Origin: Acinetobacter haemolyticus | Lineage (GTDB): Bacteria > Pseudomonadota > Gammaproteobacteria > Pseudomonadales > Moraxellaceae | Direction of reading: 5' to 3' | Assembly (NCBI RefSeq): GCF_900406815.1 | Contig: NZ_OVCN01000022.1 | Location: 1 to 52,271 of the forward strand | DNA: 52,271 nucleotides | Shown here: piece by piece, positions 9,733 to 21,025 of the stretch | Layout: each line of letters starts with the position of its first letter | Position numbering within the stretch: position 1 is the first letter of the stretch | Notes under the pieces: generated by a model | What the model was told of the DNA's origin: nothing | What the model saw: only the letters and a program-made list of their open reading frames with translations | Databases searched by the model: none | Program-made: the position numbers and the translations under genes

Positions 9733-9741
9733 TTATCCACA
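9733..9741 (+). other. consensus DnaA box next to parS
   Basis: TTATCCACA, the exact DnaA box, begins at the base after the parS-like 16-mer. It sits between that site and the gyrB terminator, outside any gene. Confidence 0.7.
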
Positions 9742-9743
9742 AT

Positions 9744-9777
9744 AAAAAAGACGATGCACCAAGGCATCGTCTTTTTT
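9744..9777. terminator. bidirectional terminator between the DedA gene and gyrB
   Basis: A 14-bp stem (9744-9757 with 9764-9777; core GACGATGC/GCATCGTC) has a 6-base loop and A/T runs on both sides. It ends the convergent units. Confidence 0.92.
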
Positions 9778-9791
9778 TTCACATCAAATAT

Positions 9792-12269
<2,478 letters not shown>

Positions 12270-12309
12270 CTAGTAAATATCTAATCTATCCAAAGATGAG
12301 GAAATAAAA

Positions 12310-13404
12310 TTATGGCGCAGCAGGACTGACTTGACCGTGAACAACGTGGAACAATTGAAAAGAAATCGACAAATCATGTAAGTGTTTTAATACCGACGTA
12401 TGGTCTAAGGTGGTCATAAAAACCTGACTTCCTAATTGACTCAATCGCTCCATTAAACGTTGTTGTGCAGCTACATCTAACTCTGCTGTCAGATCATCTA
12501 ATAATACCACAGTTTCCTTATTACTCGCATGTAGCATTGCAATTTGTGACAGTTTTAATGCCATGATTAACAACTTTTTTTGTCCACGTGATAACACATG
12601 TGCCGCATCGCTACGTAAGCCATCTCCCCTCACTTTTAAACGCAAATCTGCACGATGAGGTCCATACTCGGTATAGCGCCGATCCAAATCTTTTTGATGC
12701 TGTTGCTCTAAATCTTGCAATAGCCCTTGTTCGGTATGGAAACCCGCATGGTAGTCCAGTTCAATTTCAATATCAGGCAAAAGTTGCTTTAAATCATCCT
12801 GAAAAAACACATTCCATTGCTCTAAAATACTGACCCGCTGAGAATGTAAAATTTCACCATAATCGCTGAGCATTTTGTTCCATGGCTCTAAATCAGACAA
12901 TGCCAAATTACGCCGTGTTTTCAGCAAACTATTACGTTGTTTAAGTGCACGAGAATAATATTGCCAAGCAAAGTAGAACTCAGGTTCCACGTGGAACATT
13001 AACCAATCTAATAACTGTCGCCTTGGCTTGGCACCTTGATCAATAATATCAGTACTTTGTGGATCAATATGCTGCAATGGCAGTCGCTTGGCTAACTGCC
13101 CCTGTGTTGCGATGGTATCACCATTGATTTTAATCAATTGCTCACCAGAAGCTAGTTTTCGCATCCCCATCCGTTCATGACCTGATTGGGCAAAGACAAT
13201 CGCGTCTTCAGCCTCATACTGAATGTAATGCTTTGGAATATGAGTGCGAAATGAACGACCAGTGGCCAATAAATGGATGGATTCCAGAATTGAAGTTTTT
13301 CCAGAACCATTGGCTCCGTAAAAAATATTAAACGGTTGCAACTCAGTGAGTGCAACCGCTTTTAAATTTCGTACACGCTCGATATTTAAACGCGTAATTT
13401 GCAT
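12310..13404 (-). CDS. recF: DNA replication and repair protein RecF
   Basis: An SMC-like ATPase that loads RecA at gaps with RecO and RecR. The 364-residue protein has Walker [13 protein letters not shown] near residue 31, the ABC-type signature [17 protein letters not shown] and Walker [13 protein letters not shown] in the last quarter. It starts 27 bases after the dnaN stop and is probably co-transcribed with it. Its coding sequence contains a parS-like site (12983-12998) that encodes part of the peptide MFHVEPE. RecF starts with [13 protein letters not shown], typical of the family. Confidence 0.97.
   Translation of the reverse strand: MQITRLNIERVRNLKAVALTELQPFNIFYGANGSGKTSILESIHLLATGRSFRTHIPKHYIQYEAEDAIVFAQSGHERMGMRKLASGEQLIKINGDTIATQGQLAKRLPLQHIDPQSTDIIDQGAKPRRQLLDWLMFHVEPEFYFAWQYYSRALKQRNSLLKTRRNLALSDLEPWNKMLSDYGEILHSQRVSILEQWNVFFQDDLKQLLPDIEIELDYHAGFHTEQGLLQDLEQQHQKDLDRRYTEYGPHRADLRLKVRGDGLRSDAAHVLSRGQKKLLIMALKLSQIAMLHASNKETVVLLDDLTAELDVAAQQRLMERLSQLGSQVFMTTLDHTSVLKHLHDLSISFQLFHVVHGQVSPAAP
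12983..12998. other. parS-like centromere site 2, inside recF
   Basis: GGTTCCACGTGGAACA is a palindromic parS match with one imperfect outer pair. It lies within the recF reading frame, 3.4 kb left of oriC. Confidence 0.8.
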
Positions 13405-13431
13405 GCTTTAAACTCAAATGATCAATGCTGG

Positions 13432-14580
13432 TTAAACACGCATTGGCATCACAACATAAGTTTGATCAGGATGGGCAGGATCTTGCACAAGCACCGATTG
13501 ATTGGCTTCAGTCATGCTCATTCTTACATCATCCCCATCAAGAACACTCAATACATCCAAAATATATTGAGCATTAAAAGACATCTCTAAAGGCGCATCT
13601 TGATATTGGATTGCTAAATCTTCAACGGCTTCATCTTGTTCTGGGTTATTGGCGCGTAATTGCAATGAATCTTGATTGAAGTTTAAGAAAACACCACGCA
13701 ATTTTTCATTACTCAAAATCGCCACACGTTGTAAGGATTGTTTAAACACGTCGTGCGCGATGAGAACGTGCTTATCGCCACCTTTTGGAATCACACGACG
13801 ATAGTCTGGGAACTTGCCATCGATCAGTTTCGTGGTAAAACGCACCGTGATGTCGCTCTGTTCTTTGTCTCGGCTCGGCGTGTTGATGGTCACATTTAAC
13901 AATTCACGGCCAATCAACAAAGTCAATTGTTCATCTTCGATACTCAGCAAACGTTGTAATTCACCAACGGCTTTGCGTGGCACAATTGCTTGCATTGGCG
14001 CGGAGGCGGTCGAAGAAGCGAGAACTTCACACAATGCCAAACGGTGCCCGTCAGTTGTTACGGTACGTAATTGATTTTGATCAATTTCCAACAAAGTACC
14101 CGTGAGATAAAAACGCACATCCTGAACCGCCATGGCAAACGCTGTTTTTTCAAATAAGCGTTTTAGCTCACGTTGGGTCACTTGAACTTGTGTCCCCTGA
14201 CTATTTTCAGTGGTGAGCAAAGGATAATCTTCAGCAGGCAATGTACCTAAGACAAAACGACTATTTCCTGATTTTAAAATACAGCGCTGATCTTCCGTAA
14301 TTTGAAGATCAATCAAGGCTGCTGTAGGTAAAGATTTACAAATTTCGACCAATTTACGTGCTGGAACAGTTGTTTCACCCGGCTCTAAACACGCACCTTC
14401 GGCTAAATTTGTACTTGCCACCAACTCAACTTCCAAATCAGACCCCGTAATGGTTAACGCATGCGGAGTAGTTTGAATTTTGACATTGGAAAGAATATTC
14501 AATGTATGACGGCGTTCTACAGCCCCCACAACATGAGATAAAACATTGACTAAACTTTCTTTAGCGATTTTCAAACGCAC
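13432..14580 (-). CDS. dnaN: DNA polymerase III beta sliding clamp
   Basis: The ring-shaped clamp that tethers the replicative polymerase. At 382 residues it has three repeated clamp domains. The N-terminus MRLKIAKESLVNVLSHVVGAVERRHTLNILSNV and the C-terminal DPAHPDQTYVVMPMRV are characteristic; the latter lines the hydrophobic cleft that binds clamp-interaction motifs. The start codon is GTG (14578-14580), preceded by AGAGGAATAAACC, a good Shine-Dalgarno sequence. It lies 112 bases after dnaA and 27 bases before recF. Confidence 0.98.
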   Translation of the reverse strand: MRLKIAKESLVNVLSHVVGAVERRHTLNILSNVKIQTTPHALTITGSDLEVELVASTNLAEGACLEPGETTVPARKLVEICKSLPTAALIDLQITEDQRCILKSGNSRFVLGTLPAEDYPLLTTENSQGTQVQVTQRELKRLFEKTAFAMAVQDVRFYLTGTLLEIDQNQLRTVTTDGHRLALCEVLASSTASAPMQAIVPRKAVGELQRLLSIEDEQLTLLIGRELLNVTINTPSRDKEQSDITVRFTTKLIDGKFPDYRRVIPKGGDKHVLIAHDVFKQSLQRVAILSNEKLRGVFLNFNQDSLQLRANNPEQDEAVEDLAIQYQDAPLEMSFNAQYILDVLSVLDGDDVRMSMTEANQSVLVQDPAHPDQTYVVMPMRV

Positions 14581-14692
14581 GGTTTATTCCTCTTACAACG
14601 GAAGCTGATTATGAATCTTAGCAGTGTACTATGCTGCACTTAAAAGTAGTTTGCAACTACGAAAATAAAGTCAGTTGTATTAACAACCAAAA

Positions 14693-16087
14693 CTAACTTT
14701 GTAACAAGCGCAGTAGATTTTTATAGTCTTCATTAAAAATTGGATCTTCTTCGCGCAAACTTACAACTTTTTCGCATGCATGCATGACGGTACTGTGATC
14801 GCGACCGCCAAAAGCCATCCCAATCTCAGGGAAACTATCCCCTGTCAGCTCACGCGCCAATCCCATCGCCAATTGACGTGGTCGTGCATAAATACGCGTA
14901 CGCTTAGGTCCAATCAATTCTTTTAATGGAATACGGAAATATTCACTGACCACTCGCTGGATATTTTCCACACTAATGGTCCGCGCACGAATCGCCAAAA
15001 CATCTTTTAAGGATTCTCGCACTACATCTAAATCGATTGCAGTCCCTTTAAAACGAGAGATCGCTACGACTTTATTTAATGCACCTTCAAGTTCACGTAC
15101 ATTGGCAACCACTTGTTGAGCAATGAATAATGCACAGTTCCGAGGTAAATCCACACCGCTATTTTCGGCTTTTTTAAGTAAAATTTCGATACGAGTTTCA
15201 ATATCAGGGGGTTCAACACCGACCGATAGTCCCCAAGAAAAACGAGAAACAAGACGAGGGTCAAGTTCAGTTAACTCTTTTGGATAACGATCTGAAGTTA
15301 AAATAATTTGCTTGGATTCATCTAACAGAGCGTTAAACGTATAGAAGAACTCGACCAGACTTGCTTCTTTACCTGCCAATAAATGAATATCATCGACCAA
15401 TAATAAATCTAAAGAGCGACAATTCTTTTTAAATTCTTCAACTTTTCCTTTTTGCAATGAACTCACAAAGTCTTGGACAAAACTTTCAGAAGTCATATAC
15501 ATCACACGAGCATTCGGTTTGGCTTGTAATAAAGCATTCCCCACAGCTTGCATGAGATGTGTTTTACCCAAACCAGTGGGTCCATATAAAAATAATGGAT
15601 TATGTTGAGAAGCACCCAATTGCGTTAAAACTTTACGGCAGGTTTCTGCTGCCATTTGGTTAGAGCGACCTTCAACAAATAGTGAAAAGGTAAATAATGG
15701 ATTTAACTGTTTTTTCTTAGGAATCTTGTTGGCATTTTGACTTGGCTGTACCAAATCAGCCTCTTTCTTGATTTTTGTCGGAATCGGGGTGTTGGTATTC
15801 AAAGCAGCGGTTGTTGTCGCAGGTTGTTCACTACTCGATAAAATGGTACCAGGACGCGAATCGACCAAAATCTCGACTTGGCGCACGCGGCCTTCCGATA
15901 ATTGCTCAGCCAAAATAGAAATCAACTCAAGATGATTATCTTGGATATAACGCGTCCAATAGGGATTAGGTGCGTATAAACGCATCACATCATCAACTTC
16001 TTCAGCAACCAAAGGACGAATCCACATCGCAAAGACGTTATCAGATAGCTCTTGTCGCAAGCGAGTTAAGCAGTCTGTCCAGAGCAT
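14693..16087 (-). CDS. dnaA: chromosomal replication initiator DnaA
   Basis: The AAA+ initiator that binds DnaA boxes and opens oriC. The 464-residue protein has domain I (MLWTDCLTRLRQELSDNVFAMWI, the DnaB and self-interaction surface) and a low-complexity linker with many T and K residues (about 95-135). The AAA+ core has Walker A GPTGLGKTH and Walker B LLLVDDIHLL. The C-terminal helix-turn-helix includes RPRQLAMGLARELTGDSFPEIGMAFGGRDHSTVMHAC, written here only as its start (RPRQLAMGLAREL) and end (GRDHSTVMHAC). I start at 16087: AGGGGA lies 5 bases before it, whereas an ATG two codons earlier would have almost no spacing. It faces away from rpmH across oriC. Confidence 0.98.
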   Translation of the reverse strand: MLWTDCLTRLRQELSDNVFAMWIRPLVAEEVDDVMRLYAPNPYWTRYIQDNHLELISILAEQLSEGRVRQVEILVDSRPGTILSSSEQPATTTAALNTNTPIPTKIKKEADLVQPSQNANKIPKKKQLNPLFTFSLFVEGRSNQMAAETCRKVLTQLGASQHNPLFLYGPTGLGKTHLMQAVGNALLQAKPNARVMYMTSESFVQDFVSSLQKGKVEEFKKNCRSLDLLLVDDIHLLAGKEASLVEFFYTFNALLDESKQIILTSDRYPKELTELDPRLVSRFSWGLSVGVEPPDIETRIEILLKKAENSGVDLPRNCALFIAQQVVANVRELEGALNKVVAISRFKGTAIDLDVVRESLKDVLAIRARTISVENIQRVVSEYFRIPLKELIGPKRTRIYARPRQLAMGLARELTGDSFPEIGMAFGGRDHSTVMHACEKVVSLREEDPIFNEDYKNLLRLLQS

Positions 16088-16690
16088 GTGCATCCCCTAT
16101 TTATCCATTTTTAAATTTAAAAAACAAAAAATCTCTACCCTTCCATTTCGAAGGGGTCGCCATTCTAACCAAGTTATCCACATCTGTCAGGAAAATTTCA
16201 GTCACTTTCGATGAAAAAGAAAGCATCCGTGAATTAAATTTAAATTCAAAGCACTTGTGAATAACTTTTAGCACATCCTGTGGATAGTTTTAACCACTAA
16301 GTTATCCACAATCTGTAAAATCAATAAAAACAGAGTTACCCACAAGATAACTACATGTTTAATTATAAAAATATGTGGTTCTCCACAGAAAATATCCACC
16401 CTAATAGTAATAAATTTAAATTTTAAAATTTGAATTTATTTATAAATCGCAACCCTAGTGTGGATAACTGAGCATATCGAAATTTAAATTCAAAATCCAA
16501 AGAATAAATTTAAAACATTTGCTTTGTTGTGGGTAACTCTATGGATAGGCTGTGAATATATCTTATTCCTGATATAATTTAAATAGATAGCTTGTGTATG
16601 TTTTTTGTTTTCAATAATGGAATAGAAAGATGCATTTCCTTCATAGGCAAGAAAAAGCACAAGATAATATGTAAAGTTTTTGATTTTTGA
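16088..16690. other. chromosomal replication origin oriC
   Basis: The gap between dnaA and rpmH is the usual oriC position in gammaproteobacteria related to Pseudomonas. I see three exact DnaA boxes: TTATCCACA at 16174-16182 and 16302-16310, and its complement TGTGGATAA at 16459-16467. Near matches are CTATCCACA (complement at 16279-16287), TTACCCACA at 16336-16344, its complement at 16528-16536, and TTATTCACA (complement at 16256-16264). AT-rich unwinding candidates are at 16408-16446 and 16479-16515. The palindromic 12-mer TTTRAATTYAAA occurs exactly at 16110-16121, 16239-16250 and 16483-16494, with near copies at 16409 and 16503. No gene lies here. Confidence 0.92.
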
Positions 16691-16719
16691 TTGACAGCGT
16701 AAACATTGCACAATAAAAT
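16691..16719 (+). promoter_or_regulatory. strong sigma70 promoter of rpmH
   Basis: TTGACA (16691-16696), a 17-base spacer and TAAAAT (16714-16719). It lies 39 bases before the rpmH start and closes the right side of oriC. Confidence 0.85.
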
Positions 16720-16758
16720 CGCGGACCTTTATAGAAAGATCATTTTGGGAGTTTCGAT

Positions 16759-16893
16759 ATGAAACGTACTTTCCAACCATCTGAATTAAAGCGTAAACGC
16801 GTTCATGGTTTCCGTGCTCGTATGGCAACTAAAGCTGGTCGTCAAGTTTTAGCTCGTCGTCGTGCGAAAGGTCGTCATAGCTTAACTGTTTAA
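16759..16893 (+). CDS. rpmH: 50S ribosomal protein L34
   Basis: A small basic protein of the large ribosomal subunit. The 44 residues begin [18 protein letters not shown] and end AKGRHSLTV, the invariant L34 pattern and normal length. GGGAG (16747-16751) lies 7 bases before the ATG. It is the first gene of the rightward rpmH-rnpA-yidD-yidC cluster and has its own strong promoter. Confidence 0.98.
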
Positions 16894-16920
16894 TACTGTT
16901 AAGCTGACCAGATTTGGGTG

Positions 16921-17316
16921 ATGGCACTTTACAGTTTTGGCACTGAATTTCGTATTCGTTGTGCTGCAGATTACAAAAGTGTATTTGATGGTGCGCTTTT
17001 TAAAGTGCATCAGCCCCATTTCCTTTTTTTAGCAAAATTAACCGAACAGCCAAATAGCCGTTTGGGTATTGTCGTTGCTAAAAAAAAGGTGCGTCGTGCG
17101 CATGAACGAAATCGGGTAAAACGTCTTGCTCGTGAGAGCTTTCGTTTACATCAAGCACAATTTAATGCTGATATTGATATTGTGGTAATGCCTAAAGTTG
17201 GTATTGACGCAATTTCAAATCAAGAATTACATCAACAATTAGATTTTGCTTGGCAAAAATTACAACGTTTAGCAAAAAAGCATTCCAAAGTCGTTGCCAC
17301 TTCCCTCCAAAATTAG
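16921..17316 (+). CDS. rnpA: ribonuclease P protein component
   Basis: The protein subunit of RNase P, which assists the catalytic RNA in cutting tRNA 5' leaders. The 131-residue basic protein carries the family signature [13 protein letters not shown] (about 60-72) after [13 protein letters not shown] codon directly upstream of the ATG is also in frame. I chose the ATG, with the weak TTGGG before it. It lies 27 bases after rpmH and 9 bases before yidD, so it is surely co-transcribed with both. Confidence 0.96.
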   Translation: MALYSFGTEFRIRCAADYKSVFDGALFKVHQPHFLFLAKLTEQPNSRLGIVVAKKKVRRAHERNRVKRLARESFRLHQAQFNADIDIVVMPKVGIDAISNQELHQQLDFAWQKLQRLAKKHSKVVATSLQN

Positions 17317-17325
17317 AGATCTCCA

Positions 17326-17649
17326 ATGGTACGTATTCTGCATTGGTTGATAAGATGCTACCAAATCGCAATAAGTCCATTATTGGGGCCTCGTTGCCGC
17401 TATATTCCAACTTGTTCTCAATATGCTATAGAAGCTTTACAGACGCATGGAGCAGTTAAAGGAGTTTGGCTATCAACTAAACGCGTTTGTCGATGTCATC
17501 CTTGGGGAGGATCTGGTTACGATCCAGTGCCACCTAAAGCAGTTCGTTTTATTTCGTTTCATCAAATAGATTCTCAAATGCATCACGTTGCTGTACCCTT
17601 TCGTGATCGTTTATGTAAGCAAAATTTCTCTAATCATTTGGGATATTAG
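17326..17649 (+). CDS. yidD: membrane protein insertion efficiency factor YidD
   Basis: A small peripheral inner-membrane protein that aids insertion of YidC substrates. The 107 residues include an N-terminal amphipathic stretch ([21 protein letters not shown]) and the conserved cysteine core: [33 protein letters not shown]. The tail after PVP is longer than in many homologues and poorly conserved. It ends 2 bases before yidC. Confidence 0.95.
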   Translation: MVRILHWLIRCYQIAISPLLGPRCRYIPTCSQYAIEALQTHGAVKGVWLSTKRVCRCHPWGGSGYDPVPPKAVRFISFHQIDSQMHHVAVPFRDRLCKQNFSNHLGY

Positions 17650-17651
17650 TT

Positions 17652-19412
17652 ATGCAACAATGGGCCAGATTTGCAATTCTTGGAGCCATGTTTGTTACCG
17701 CATATTTGCTTATTTTGGCTTGGCAAAAAGATTATGGTCATGCTGCACCCGCTCCGCAACAACAAGCGGCAGTGGTAAGTGCACATGATGTATCTGCAGA
17801 TTTGCCAAATGCTCAAAATGCAACAGCGGCTTCAGACTTGCCACAAGCAAATGTGACTGCATCACAACAAGCCACAGAAACTACCTCTGTGAATCAGCAA
17901 CTGATTTCAGTACAAACCGACCTTTATCATCTTTGGATCAATCCAAAAGGTGGTGACATTGTTCGTATTGAGTTATTGAGCCATGATAAAAGCAAAAATG
18001 GTGATCAACCATTTGTTATGCTGGAAAATGATGCGAACCGTACTTACGTCGCTCAGTCAGGTTTAATCGGATTAAATGGACCAGATAGCAGCCGTAACGG
18101 TCGTCCTACGTATGATGTTGAAAAAACAACATATACCATGGAAGATGCCAAAAAAATGGCGACTACAGATGGCGCAACCAGTCAAGTTTTGACCGTTCCA
18201 TTGGTCTTTAAAACACCTGAAGGTGTGGAAGTGATTAAAACTTTCACTTTCACTCAAGGTGAATATCCAATTACGGTAAAACACCAAGTCGTTAACCGCA
18301 GTCAGCAAAACTGGCAAGGTCAGATGTTTGGTCAGTTAAAACGTGATAATTCTGATGATCCAGGTAAATCTGACCAAGGTATCTTTACCCTAGGGACCTT
18401 CTTGGGTGGCGCATGGGGTACGCCTGATGCACATTACAATAAACTCAAGTTTTCTAATTTCTCTGATGAGAAGTTAAATCTTGATGCGAAAAATGCTTGG
18501 GTTGCGATGGTTCAGCACTATTTTGTCAGTGCATGGATTCCAGGTAACTTAAAACTGACGCAGGCGGATGGTCAACCATATACCGCTAAATTAGAATCAC
18601 GTCAGTCTGCAGACAAGATGAATATCATTGGCTTTACCTCTCCGACGATTAATGTCCCTGCGGGTACGTCGATGGAAGTTGATGCGAAATTCTATTCAGG
18701 TCCAAAAATTCAGTCTGAACTGAAAGATTTAGCTGTAGGCTTAAACCAAACTGTAGATTATGGTTGGTTATGGCCGATTGCAAAACTATTATTCCTTGGC
18801 TTGCAATTTTTCCATAACATCGTAGGGAACTGGGGTTGGTCAATTATTCTTTTGACAATCTTAGTGAAGCTGATTTTGTGGCCACTTTCTTCGAAAAGCT
18901 ATCGCTCGATGGCAAAAATGCGTGTGATTGCACCTGAAATGCAACGCATGAAAGAAGAGTTTGGCGATGACCGTATGCGTTTCTCTCAAGAAATGATGGC
19001 ATTGTATAAGCGTGAACAAGTGAATCCATTGTCAGGTTGTTTACCGTTGTTATTGCAAATGCCGATTTTCCTTGCCCTGTATTGGGTATTGATGGAAAGT
19101 GTGGAATTACGTCATGCACCTTGGTTGCTGTGGATTCAAGATTTATCGGCGATGGATCCTTGGTTTATTTTGCCGTTACTCATGGGTGTCACCATGTATG
19201 TGCAGCAAATGCTAAATCCACAACCGACTGATCCAATGCAGGCAAAAGTTTTCCGTTTGATGCCAATCATCTTTACGGTATTTATGTTGTTCTTCCCAGC
19301 AGGTTTAGTCCTTTACTGGATCGTCAACAACGCCATTACGATTCTGCAACAGTCATTTATCAATAAGAGTGTAGAGAAAGATCGTCTCAACAAGGTTGAG
19401 TCAGCGTCTTAA
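17652..19412 (+). CDS. yidC: membrane protein insertase YidC
   Basis: Inserts and folds inner-membrane proteins, with or without the Sec translocon. The 586-residue protein has the gram-negative layout: an N-terminal membrane anchor (FAILGAMFVTAYLLILAW), a spacer rich in A and Q (about 35-80), a large periplasmic beta-sandwich (about 85-350), then five C-terminal membrane helices. These start with WGWSIILLTILVKLILWPLSSKSY, shown here only as its hallmark ILVKLILWPLSSKSY. The hydrophilic-groove arginine lies in a helix of this core. The QMPIFLALYWVLMESVELRHAP loop is typical. It is followed at once by a strong terminator. Confidence 0.98.
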   Translation: MQQWARFAILGAMFVTAYLLILAWQKDYGHAAPAPQQQAAVVSAHDVSADLPNAQNATAASDLPQANVTASQQATETTSVNQQLISVQTDLYHLWINPKGGDIVRIELLSHDKSKNGDQPFVMLENDANRTYVAQSGLIGLNGPDSSRNGRPTYDVEKTTYTMEDAKKMATTDGATSQVLTVPLVFKTPEGVEVIKTFTFTQGEYPITVKHQVVNRSQQNWQGQMFGQLKRDNSDDPGKSDQGIFTLGTFLGGAWGTPDAHYNKLKFSNFSDEKLNLDAKNAWVAMVQHYFVSAWIPGNLKLTQADGQPYTAKLESRQSADKMNIIGFTSPTINVPAGTSMEVDAKFYSGPKIQSELKDLAVGLNQTVDYGWLWPIAKLLFLGLQFFHNIVGNWGWSIILLTILVKLILWPLSSKSYRSMAKMRVIAPEMQRMKEEFGDDRMRFSQEMMALYKREQVNPLSGCLPLLLQMPIFLALYWVLMESVELRHAPWLLWIQDLSAMDPWFILPLLMGVTMYVQQMLNPQPTDPMQAKVFRLMPIIFTVFMLFFPAGLVLYWIVNNAITILQQSFINKSVEKDRLNKVESAS

Positions 19413-19432
19413 TTCTCCAACTTTTACTGAAT

Positions 19433-19468
19433 AAATCCGCTTAAGATGGTAATCTTAAGCGGATTTTT
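19433..19468 (+). terminator. terminator after yidC
   Basis: A perfect 15-bp stem (19433-19447 with 19452-19466; core CCGCTTAAGAT) has the loop GGTA and ends in a T run. It separates yidC from mnmE. Confidence 0.92.
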
Positions 19469-19494
19469 ATTTGGCTGAATTTTAGGGCTGTGAA

Positions 19495-20859
19495 GTGAAT
19501 AATATGCAACATCAAACCACAATTGCTGCGATTGCTACACCGTTGGGTCGTGGAGGTGTGGGAGTCATTCGTCTCTCTGGACCGAAGGCTTATATGATTG
19601 CCGAAGAACTTACACAAAAACAACTACCTACTGCAAGAATGGCGGCTTTTCGCCAGTTTTATGATGCGGATAATTCAGTGATGGATGAAGGCATTATCTT
19701 ATGTTTTCCAAATCCCCACTCGTTCACGGGTGAGGATGTGGTGGAAATCCAAGGACATGGTGGTCCAGTCATTCAAAATGCATTGTTGGCCCGTTTACTT
19801 GATTTAGGCGCGACAGCTGCAAAGGCGGGTGAGTTCTCCATGCGCGCTTTTGAAAATGGCAAAATGGATTTGGTTCAAGCGGAAGCGATTGCTGATTTGA
19901 TTGATGCCACTTCACAGGCAGCAGCCCGTTCGGCAGTGCGTTCTTTACAAGGCGCTTTTTCAACCAAAATTAATACCGTTTTAGAAAAACTGATCCACTT
20001 GCGTTTGCATGTGGAAGCAGCGATTGATTTTCCAGAAGAAGAAATTGATTTTTTGGCGGATGGTAAAATTCTGGCGTTGTTGGATGATGTACAAGATTCA
20101 GTTAAAGCGGTACAACAATCAGCACGTCAGGGGCAATTGTTACGTGAAGGTTTGCAAGTGGTGATCGCAGGTAAACCGAATGCTGGCAAATCAAGCTTAT
20201 TAAACGCATTGGCAGGACATGAACGTGCCATTGTGACTGATATTGCAGGTACCACACGTGATGTTTTGCATGAAAAAATCAGTTTAAATGGCTTGCCGAT
20301 TACATTAACGGATACAGCGGGTTTACGTGAAACGGGTGATGTTGTTGAACGTGAAGGTATTCGCCGAGCGATCAAAGAGATTGAGCAAGCGGATTTATTA
20401 CTGTTGGTCTATGACTTAAATCAAGGTGATGAACCGTTGCAATTGGCCCATGAATATTTTGCAGATCATCTAGAACCGAAACGGTTATTGTTGATCGGCA
20501 ATAAATGTGATTTAACAGGTCAACATGCAGAAATGACAGATTATCAGGGCTTCCGCCATATTCGTGTTTCAGCTAAACAGGACATGGGGGTTCAGGCGCT
20601 TATAGATGCGATTATAGCGCATGCAGGCTTCCAGCCCGAAGAAGATACCTTTATTGCCCGTACACGTCATTTAGACGCAATGAAGCGCACTCAGCGCTAT
20701 TTAGCAGAGGCACGTGAGCAACTGGTGGTGTTTAATGCAGGTGAACTGGTTGCTGAGTCATTGCGATTGGCACAAAATGCCCTTGGTGAAATCACCGGTG
20801 ATTTTAGTGCGGATGATCTGCTTGGAAAAATTTTTGGTTCGTTCTGTATTGGGAAGTGA
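19495..20859 (+). CDS. mnmE: tRNA uridine-5-carboxymethylaminomethyl modification GTPase MnmE
   Basis: With MnmG it modifies the wobble uridine of several tRNAs. The 454-residue protein has an N-terminal folate-binding domain (TPLGRGGVGVIRLSGP), a helical domain, and an inserted G domain with G1 GKPNAGKSS, G2/G3 IAGTTRD and DTAG, and G4 NKCD. It ends in the conserved CIGK motif, whose cysteine is needed for activity. The likely start is GTG at 19495, with AGGG 7 bases upstream; an ATG three codons later is also possible. It matches E. coli MnmE in length. Confidence 0.97.
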   Translation: MNNMQHQTTIAAIATPLGRGGVGVIRLSGPKAYMIAEELTQKQLPTARMAAFRQFYDADNSVMDEGIILCFPNPHSFTGEDVVEIQGHGGPVIQNALLARLLDLGATAAKAGEFSMRAFENGKMDLVQAEAIADLIDATSQAAARSAVRSLQGAFSTKINTVLEKLIHLRLHVEAAIDFPEEEIDFLADGKILALLDDVQDSVKAVQQSARQGQLLREGLQVVIAGKPNAGKSSLLNALAGHERAIVTDIAGTTRDVLHEKISLNGLPITLTDTAGLRETGDVVEREGIRRAIKEIEQADLLLLVYDLNQGDEPLQLAHEYFADHLEPKRLLLIGNKCDLTGQHAEMTDYQGFRHIRVSAKQDMGVQALIDAIIAHAGFQPEEDTFIARTRHLDAMKRTQRYLAEAREQLVVFNAGELVAESLRLAQNALGEITGDFSADDLLGKIFGSFCIGK

Positions 20860-20899
20860 TCAAGAATTTTAGCTATTCTTATAATCATAAAATAATACT

Positions 20900-20933
20900 A
20901 AGGTACTAATTTATAGTAAGTTAGTACTTTTTG
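20900..20933 (+). terminator. probable terminator after mnmE
   Basis: GTACTAA (20903-20909) pairs with TTAGTAC (20921-20927) across an 11-base loop, followed by TTTTT. It lies about 45 bases past the mnmE stop. Confidence 0.55.
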
Positions 20934-21025
20934 TTCTGAATTATATCGATAATATAAGTTAGTATAACTATTATATTTTTATTGTGTGGCTATTTTCTTA
21001 TTACAAAACTTCTGATGAGTTAAAA

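Noticed and set aside
12338..12353. ACGTGGAACA in the 3' end of recF as a parS half-site
   Set aside because: Only one arm matches; the palindrome is absent.
12580..12595. CACGTG-centred sequence in recF as a further parS site
   Set aside because: The outer bases (TTGTC and ATAAC) differ from the parS arms at several positions, so it is only a CACGTG match.
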